A DNA stretch of 17,452 nucleotides from an uncultured Eubacteriales bacterium (GTDB lineage Bacteria; Bacillota; Clostridia; Christensenellales; Borkfalkiaceae). The first letter of the stretch is position 1, and each line of letters opens with the position of its first letter. The position numbers and the translations under genes are program-made. The stretch lies in contig UQZE01000030.1 of the NCBI GenBank assembly GCA_900545325.1, positions 1 to 17,452 of the forward strand, in the 5' to 3' direction. Of the stretch, positions 13,154 to 17,452 are shown one piece after another. The notes below the pieces were generated by a model, which saw nothing but the letters and a program-made list of their open reading frames with translations, searched no databases and had not been told where the DNA came from.

Positions 13154-15139
13154 ATGACGAAAAGAAAGTTACCTGCATATCCGTTGTTTGTAAAGGATCC
13201 ATATTTTTCGATCTGGACGCGGGGCGAAGAACTGAACGGAAACGATACGGCATTTTGGACGGGCAAAAGCGCTCCGATTTACGGCGTGTTAGAGGTTGAG
13301 GAAGAAAAATATTCCTTTTTGGGAAACATAGACGGTATACGCAGGGCCGAACAGACCGATCTCGGCGTAACGGCGTTTTCCACAGATTACGTATTCCGCG
13401 CGGGCGGCGTGAAACTGGAAATAAGTTTCGTTTCGCCCCTCCTGCCGGAGGATCCTGACCTGATCGCCTGTCCCTGCTGTTATTTCCGCTATAAAGTGAG
13501 CGCGCCGTGCGGCGTGCAAACGCGCGTGAGGCTCTTTCTTTCGGAAGAGATATGCTACGACAATAAGGGCGAGGTTTACGCCGACGTCGTTTCGCACGGC
13601 GGTCTGCGTTCCGCTTTCGTCGGGCTGAAACGCCAGCTGCCCATGTCCCTGGCAAAGGACGTTACCGCCGCGGATTGGGGATATTATTACGTCACGTCGC
13701 AGGACAGCCGCGTGGTGTCGAAATCCGCCTTCGGAAAGTATCTGCAGGGCGGCGCGCTGACCGCGCCCGAGGCAGGGGAACGGGATTTGTTTATCTGCGC
13801 CTCTTCCGAGCGCCGCGGCTCCCACGAGGGGAAATTTATCGTTTCGTACGACGATACGATCTCGGCGTTTTATTTCGGCGAATGGCTGAAAGGCTATTAT
13901 TTCCGCGACGGAAAGACGATTTTCGACGCGATCGGGCAAAGCGACGCGGAATACGTCGGCGTGTTGTCCCGCCTAAAAAAGTTCGACGAAAAACTGCGGC
14001 GTTTGAGCGCGCCTTACGGGGAAGAGTATTACGAAATCCTCTGCGCCGCGCTCCGCCAGACGGTGGCCGCGCATAAACTTGTGAGAAACAAAGCGGGGGA
14101 AACGCTGTTTTTATCGAAAGAATGCGATTCCAACGGCTGCGTCGCCACGCTGGACATAACGTATCCTTCGGCGCCGCTGTTCCTGCTCTTCAATCCGTCG
14201 CTCGTCAAGGGCATGATGATACCGATTCTGCGTTTCGCCGCCTGCGAGGTGTGGAATTATCCTTTCGCGCCGCACGACGCGGGGATTTACCCTTACTGCC
14301 TGGGGCAGGTGTACGGGATCCGCAACAGCGTGAGGGAATACACCGAGTCCAAGACGCGCTATCTCAATATTTTCGCCCTGCCGAAGGAGGCGGATATCTA
14401 CAATTACGAAAAACAGATGCCCGTGGAGGAATGCGGCAACGCGCTCATCATCATGGCGGCGCTCTACGAAGAAGGCGAACAAGAGTTCGTGAAAGAGCAT
14501 ATACCGATACTGCGGAAGTGGGCGGACTATATCGCCGAGAAGGGCGGCGTACCCGAAAATCAGCTGAGCACGGACGACTTTTCGGGACATCTCGATAAAA
14601 ACGTCAATCTCGCCGTCAAGAGCGCGGTCGGGCTGGCGGCGTTCGGCAAGATGCTCTTAAAAACCGGGGCCGACGGGCAGAAGTATATCGACAGGGCGGA
14701 GAAATATGCGGCCGACATTCTCGCCTTGCGCAAAAACGGCGTTCTTCCGCTGACCTTCGACGGCCGTTTCAGCGAATACAGCCTCAAATACAACCTGTTT
14801 TTCGACGGCGTGCTCGGGCTGGGACTTTTCCCGCAGGAACTGAAAGAACGGGAAACGGACTATTACCTTCAAGCCGCCGACCGCTACGGCGTGCGCCTCG
14901 ACAGGCGGGATCCCGTTTCCAAAACCGATTGGATGATCTGGGTTTCCGCGCTCACCGAGGACACGGACAAGACGAAAAAATTCATTTCCATGGTGGATCG
15001 TTTTTTAAAGGAAGGAAAGACGAGGGAGCCCTTTCCCGACCGATACGACGCGGTTACGGCGGACGCCATACGATTCCGCAACCGCACGGTGCAGGGCGGG
15101 GTGTTCGCTCTGCTCTACCGCGATGAAAAGAGGAGGTAA
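13154..15139 (+). CDS. Cytoplasmic glutaminase-A-like (DUF4964/DUF5127/GtaA six-hairpin) protein
   Basis: A 661-residue protein with the domain order of the GtaA family: an N-terminal beta part opening with 'PAYPLFVKDPYFSIWTRGEE' and 'DTAFWTGKSAPIYGVLEV' (~7-55, DUF4964-like), a middle beta domain, then a C-terminal alpha-hairpin domain with 'SNGCVATLDITYPSAPLFLL' (~325-345), 'YNYEKQMPVEECGNALIIMA' and 'QLSTDDFSGHLDKNVNLAVK' (~471-490), close to family signatures. Founding members were described as secreted glutaminases, but the fold is that of six-hairpin glycosidases. Here no signal peptide exists, and it follows glycan-import genes, so a cytoplasmic glycosidase or deamidase role on imported sugar is plausible but unproven. 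Start: ATG at 13154 with GGGAG (13143-13147) six bases upstream, rather than the in-frame start at 13118, which lies in the hairpin. Confidence 0.85.
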   Translation: MTKRKLPAYPLFVKDPYFSIWTRGEELNGNDTAFWTGKSAPIYGVLEVEEEKYSFLGNIDGIRRAEQTDLGVTAFSTDYVFRAGGVKLEISFVSPLLPEDPDLIACPCCYFRYKVSAPCGVQTRVRLFLSEEICYDNKGEVYADVVSHGGLRSAFVGLKRQLPMSLAKDVTAADWGYYYVTSQDSRVVSKSAFGKYLQGGALTAPEAGERDLFICASSERRGSHEGKFIVSYDDTISAFYFGEWLKGYYFRDGKTIFDAIGQSDAEYVGVLSRLKKFDEKLRRLSAPYGEEYYEILCAALRQTVAAHKLVRNKAGETLFLSKECDSNGCVATLDITYPSAPLFLLFNPSLVKGMMIPILRFAACEVWNYPFAPHDAGIYPYCLGQVYGIRNSVREYTESKTRYLNIFALPKEADIYNYEKQMPVEECGNALIIMAALYEEGEQEFVKEHIPILRKWADYIAEKGGVPENQLSTDDFSGHLDKNVNLAVKSAVGLAAFGKMLLKTGADGQKYIDRAEKYAADILALRKNGVLPLTFDGRFSEYSLKYNLFFDGVLGLGLFPQELKERETDYYLQAADRYGVRLDRRDPVSKTDWMIWVSALTEDTDKTKKFISMVDRFLKEGKTREPFPDRYDAVTADAIRFRNRTVQGGVFALLYRDEKRR

Positions 15140-15142
15140 GCC

Positions 15143-15994
15143 ATGCTTTTATCTACACAGACGATGGTGCTGCAACGCACCTGCGGATACGAAGACTGCG
15201 TGAGAAAACTCAAAGAAATCGGGTTCGACGCCTACGACTTTTCCATGTTCGGCATGGTAAACGAGGGCAATCCGCTCCACGGCGGCGGGTACCTTGAAAC
15301 CGCCCGCGCCCTGCGCGCGGCGGCGGACGGTGCGGGAATCGCCTGCAACCAGTCGCACGCGCCCTTTCCGCTGTATAAACCGGGGGACGACGGCTGGAAC
15401 GTAAGCATTTTCGGTTATATCGTGCGTTCTTTGGAAATCACGTCGGCGCTGGGCGGAAAGATCTGCGTCGTGCACCCGTACAATCATTGGAGCCCTGAGG
15501 AAAACGCGGAAAAGATCTTCCGACCGCTCCTGCCGTACTGCAAAAAATACGGGGTGAAGGTCGCGCTGGAAAACATGTGGTCGTGGCCAGCGGACAGCCC
15601 CTCGGCGGTGCCGTGCGCCTGTTCGACCGCGGAAAATTTTCTGCGGCACCTGTCCCTGCTCGATCCGGCATGGTTCGTCGCCTGTCTGGATATAGGGCAT
15701 GCGGAAATGATCGGGGAAAACGCGTCGGCGAAGGAGCTGATCCTCGCGCTGGGCGGCAGACTGCAGGCGCTGCACGTGCACGACAACGACCGAAAATACG
15801 ATCTGCACACTTACCCCTATAACGGCAAAATAGACTGGGAGGGCATTTATGCTGCCCTGCGGGAAACGGGTTATAGGGGCGATCTCACTTTCGAGGCGGA
15901 TTTTTTCGTGGAGAAATACCCGCCCGAACTGCGCGAAGACGCGCTGAAATTTCTTTGTTCGATCGGACGGTATATGATCGGGCGCGTCGGCTGA
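15143..15994 (+). CDS. Sugar isomerase/epimerase, xylose-isomerase-like TIM barrel (AP endonuclease 2 superfamily)
   Basis: A 283-residue cytoplasmic TIM barrel. Likely metal and acid/base residues appear in the expected order at strand ends: His72 ('NQSHAPF'), His111 ('ICVVHPYNHW'), Glu143 ('VALENMW'), Asp183 and His186 ('ACLDIGHAE'), His211/His213 ('LQALHVHDND') and Glu251 ('LTFEADFF'). Family members interconvert keto and aldo sugars or epimerise them, often with Mn2+; the substrate here is unknown. The AGGAGG site (15131-15136) lies within the end of the upstream gene, three bases separate the two, and translation is probably coupled. Last gene of the glycan operon, where it would channel imported sugar into central metabolism. 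Confidence 0.9.
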   Translation: MLLSTQTMVLQRTCGYEDCVRKLKEIGFDAYDFSMFGMVNEGNPLHGGGYLETARALRAAADGAGIACNQSHAPFPLYKPGDDGWNVSIFGYIVRSLEITSALGGKICVVHPYNHWSPEENAEKIFRPLLPYCKKYGVKVALENMWSWPADSPSAVPCACSTAENFLRHLSLLDPAWFVACLDIGHAEMIGENASAKELILALGGRLQALHVHDNDRKYDLHTYPYNGKIDWEGIYAALRETGYRGDLTFEADFFVEKYPPELREDALKFLCSIGRYMIGRVG

Positions 15995-16000
15995 AACGAA

Positions 16001-16027
16001 ACGCCCCGCGGAATTTCCGCGGGGCGT
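16001..16027 (+). terminator. Strong hairpin ending the glycan operon
   Basis: A 12-bp stem ACGCCCCGCGGA (16001-16012) with TCCGCGGGGCGT (16016-16027) and a 3-nt loop, seven bases after the stop codon of the isomerase gene. The following CGTATTGTCTTG is a poor T-tract, so termination may be incomplete. The next promoter lies 23 bases further on. Confidence 0.75.
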
Positions 16028-16049
16028 CGTATTGTCTTGCCGACATAAC

Positions 16050-16078
16050 TTGACAACTGCGGCGTTTAGTGATAAGAT
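16050..16078 (+). promoter_or_regulatory. Promoter of the NifX-like / BFD / flavoprotein operon
   Basis: -35 TTGACA (16050-16055), 17-bp spacer, -10 TAAGAT (16073-16078); GATAAT at 16076 is an alternative -10 with a long spacer. The leader is about 33 nt with AGGAGGG (16105-16111) six bases before the ATG. The direct-repeat operator of the other promoters is absent, so this unit appears to be controlled separately. Confidence 0.75.
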
Positions 16079-16117
16079 AATGCAAACGAAGTAAAAGCAT
16101 AAACAGGAGGGATTTTT

Positions 16118-16516
16118 ATGAAAATCGCTGTAACGCACGAAAACGGAAAAGTTTTTCAGCATTTCGGACATTCTTCGCAGTTTAAAATCTACGACGTGGA
16201 AAACGGGGAGATCGTGGGATCCCGCGTCGTCGGCACGGAGGGGCAGGGGCACGGCGCCCTGGCCGCTTTGCTGAAGGAAATGAAAGCCGAAGTCCTCATC
16301 TGCGGCGGTATCGGCGGCGGGGCAAAACAGCTGCTTTCCGAAAACGGCATAAAACTTTACGGCGGCGTAAGCGGCGGCTGCGACGAGGCCGTCAAAGCAT
16401 TATTGAGCGGCAAACTCGCGTTCGATCCGGACGTAAAATGCAGCCATCACGAAAGCGAGCACGGCCAAGGGCATGCCTGCGGAGAACACGGCTGCGGAAA
16501 ACACGAATGTCATTGA
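16118..16516 (+). CDS. NifX/NifB-type iron-molybdenum cluster-binding domain protein with His/Cys-rich tail
   Basis: A 132-residue cytoplasmic protein. Residues 1-~105 match the dinitrogenase iron-molybdenum cofactor domain (PF02579 type): 'MKIAVTHENGKVFQHFGHSS', 'YDVENGEIV', 'VLICGGIGGGAKQLL' and 'GGVSGGCDEAVKALL'. Residues ~108-132 are a metal-binding tail with four Cys and eight His ('CSHHESEHGQGHACGEHG', then 'CGKHECH'). Classical family members carry Fe-Mo cofactor or its precursors, but many Clostridia without nitrogenase have stand-alone copies, so the metal cargo is unknown. It is followed 16 bases later by a [2Fe-2S] protein and then a flavin oxidoreductase, which suggests a redox or sulfur/metal handling role rather than nitrogen fixation; that is inference. 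Confidence 0.9.
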   Translation: MKIAVTHENGKVFQHFGHSSQFKIYDVENGEIVGSRVVGTEGQGHGALAALLKEMKAEVLICGGIGGGAKQLLSENGIKLYGGVSGGCDEAVKALLSGKLAFDPDVKCSHHESEHGQGHACGEHGCGKHECH

Positions 16517-16532
16517 GCAAAGGAGAATGGAA

Positions 16533-16730
16533 ATGAAGGAAAATTATATGGTCTGCAACTGTAAGCAGGTAAGTTTCAACAACATTGCGGACGCGCTCGA
16601 AGGACGCGACAAGTTCGAGGACGTATTGCAGTTATTCGACGAAGTACAGGCGATCACGCATTGTTCTACGGGCTGCGGCGGCTGTCATGACAAAGTTCTC
16701 GAAGTTATTTCCGAGATCATGATGGGCTGA
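16533..16730 (+). CDS. Small BFD-like [2Fe-2S]-binding protein
   Basis: A 65-residue protein with the BFD/NirB-type cluster motif: 'VCNCKQVS' supplies Cys8 and Cys10, and 'CSTGCGGCHDK' supplies Cys48 and Cys51, with an extra Cys44. Such domains hold a [2Fe-2S] cluster and pass electrons. The start is the ATG at 16533, because AAAGGAG (16519-16525) lies seven bases upstream; the in-frame ATG at 16527 is only one base from it, and earlier starts overlap the preceding gene out of frame. It sits between the NifX-like gene and the flavoprotein gene in one operon, and may serve as the flavoprotein's electron partner (inference). Confidence 0.9.
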   Translation: MKENYMVCNCKQVSFNNIADALEGRDKFEDVLQLFDEVQAITHCSTGCGGCHDKVLEVISEIMMG

Positions 16731-16750
16731 CGCCGTTCAGAGGATTATTT

Positions 16751-17452
16751 ATGAAGATCATCATAATCGGCGGGGTGGCCGGCGGCGCGACTGCCGCGGC
16801 AAGGCTCCGCAGACTTGACGAAAATGCCGAGATCGTTCTCTTTGAACGGTCCGGCTTTATTTCTTATGCGAACTGTGGCCTGCCGTATTACGTCGGCGGC
16901 GTGATCGAAGACGGGGAAGAGCTTACTTTGCAGACGCCGGAGGCTTTTTACAAACGGTTCAGAATCGTTGTAAAAGTCCGCCACGAGGTAAAAAAGATCG
17001 ACCGCGCGGAAAAGAAAGTTATCGTCGCCGACCTCGAAAACGGCGTAACGTTCAGCGAAAATTACGACAAGCTGATCCTGTCTCCCGGCGCGCGACCGCT
17101 CGTGCCGCCGTATTATAAGGCGGGCGAAAGAACGTTTACGCTGCGCACGGTGGAAGACGCGCTGAAGATCCGCGAATTTACCGACCGCAACGCGCCGAAG
17201 TCGGCGCTCGTGCTCGGCGGCGGATTTATCGGGCTGGAAATGGCGGAAAACCTGCAGGAACGGGGAATCCGCGTTACGATCGTTCAGCGCGGCGGACATT
17301 TGCTGAATACGGTCGACGAAGACATAGCCTCCTTCATTCACGCGGAATTCAGAAGACGGGGCGTGGAACTGTTGCTGAACGCCGACGTGACGGATATCGC
17401 CGAAAGGGACGGAAAGGTGTTTACGGCCGTAAAAGACAGGGGCGAAATCGGA
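16751..17452 (+). CDS. CoA-disulfide reductase / NADH oxidase-like flavoprotein, N-terminal part (3' end outside window)
   Basis: The frame is open from the ATG at 16751 to the window edge (234 codons), with AGAGGA (16739-16744) six bases upstream. The N-terminus is an FAD-binding Rossmann fold, 'MKIIIIGGVAGGATAAARLR'. 'SYANCGLPYYVGG' holds the redox Cys42 typical of CoA-disulfide reductases and NADH oxidases. 'LILSPGARPLVPP' is the second FAD motif, and 'SALVLGGGFIGLEMAENL' (~154-171) is the NAD(P)H-binding fold. The family reduces CoA disulfides, per- or polysulfides, or oxygen. The C-terminus is missing, so a fused rhodanese or other domain cannot be ruled in or out. Third gene of the operon with the NifX-like and BFD-like genes. 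Confidence 0.92.
   Translation, partial: MKIIIIGGVAGGATAAARLRRLDENAEIVLFERSGFISYANCGLPYYVGGVIEDGEELTLQTPEAFYKRFRIVVKVRHEVKKIDRAEKKVIVADLENGVTFSENYDKLILSPGARPLVPPYYKAGERTFTLRTVEDALKIREFTDRNAPKSALVLGGGFIGLEMAENLQERGIRVTIVQRGGHLLNTVDEDIASFIHAEFRRRGVELLLNADVTDIAERDGKVFTAVKDRGEIG

Noticed and set aside
16118..16516. NifX-like gene as evidence for nitrogen fixation
   Set aside because: Stand-alone PF02579-type genes are widespread in non-fixing Clostridia, and no other nif gene is in the window.
1..17452. CRISPR array, tRNA or rRNA gene, insertion sequence, phage or toxin-antitoxin genes
   Set aside because: No regular spacer-repeat array, no cloverleaf with CCA-type end, no transposase, integrase or terminal inverted repeats, and no small toxin-antitoxin pair were seen on reading both strands.

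Overview
The window looks like chromosomal DNA of a gut-type Clostridia/Firmicutes bacterium, quite possibly an uncultured Christensenellales-like lineage. The basis is fairly GC-rich coding sequence with AT-rich promoters, strong AGGAGG-type ribosome binding sites, near-consensus TTGACA/TATAAT promoters, many lipoprotein signal peptides, and a sugar ABC importer without its own ATPase. The lineage is inferred from style only; no rRNA or marker gene is present.

Layout. (1) Positions 2-328 are the 3' end of a probable nucleoside hydrolase family gene, closed by a bidirectional terminator. (2) Positions 377-1180 (-) encode an AraC-family regulator whose perfect consensus promoter leaves essentially no leader. 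(3) Positions 1317-1922 (-) encode a small Ig-like lipoprotein, and 2150-3991 (+) a secreted two-repeat protein of unknown function. They are divergent and share a 227-bp promoter region. (4) Positions 4030-4914 (-) encode a second AraC-family regulator carrying a run of 12 G/C in its coding sequence. It is divergent from (5) an approximately 11-kb glycan operon (5120-15994, +): solute-binding lipoprotein, two MalF/MalG-type permeases, a GH43-type lipoprotein, a CBM9-like multidomain lipoprotein, a cytoplasmic glutaminase-A-like six-hairpin protein and a TIM-barrel sugar isomerase/epimerase. A strong hairpin ends the operon. (6) From 16050 to the window end is a separate redox/metal operon: NifX/NifB-like protein with a His/Cys tail, BFD-like [2Fe-2S] protein, and a CoA-disulfide-reductase-like flavoprotein cut by the window edge.

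How it works together (inference). The surface lipoproteins bind and cut a plant- or host-derived glycan, the importer takes up oligosaccharides, and the two soluble enzymes process them inside the cell. The most notable structure is regulatory. Three promoters in the first 5 kb carry the same element: two direct copies of TTTTTGTA(T/G)T spaced exactly 20 bp, the second running into the -35 box, then a 17-bp spacer and the -10. They serve the Ig-like lipoprotein, the two-repeat secreted protein and the glycan operon. This is the architecture expected for an AraC-family activator and ties three separate transcription units into one local regulon. The likely controller is the 4030-4914 regulator, which carries the slippage-prone G12 tract before its DNA-binding domain, so the regulon could be switched on and off by phase variation.
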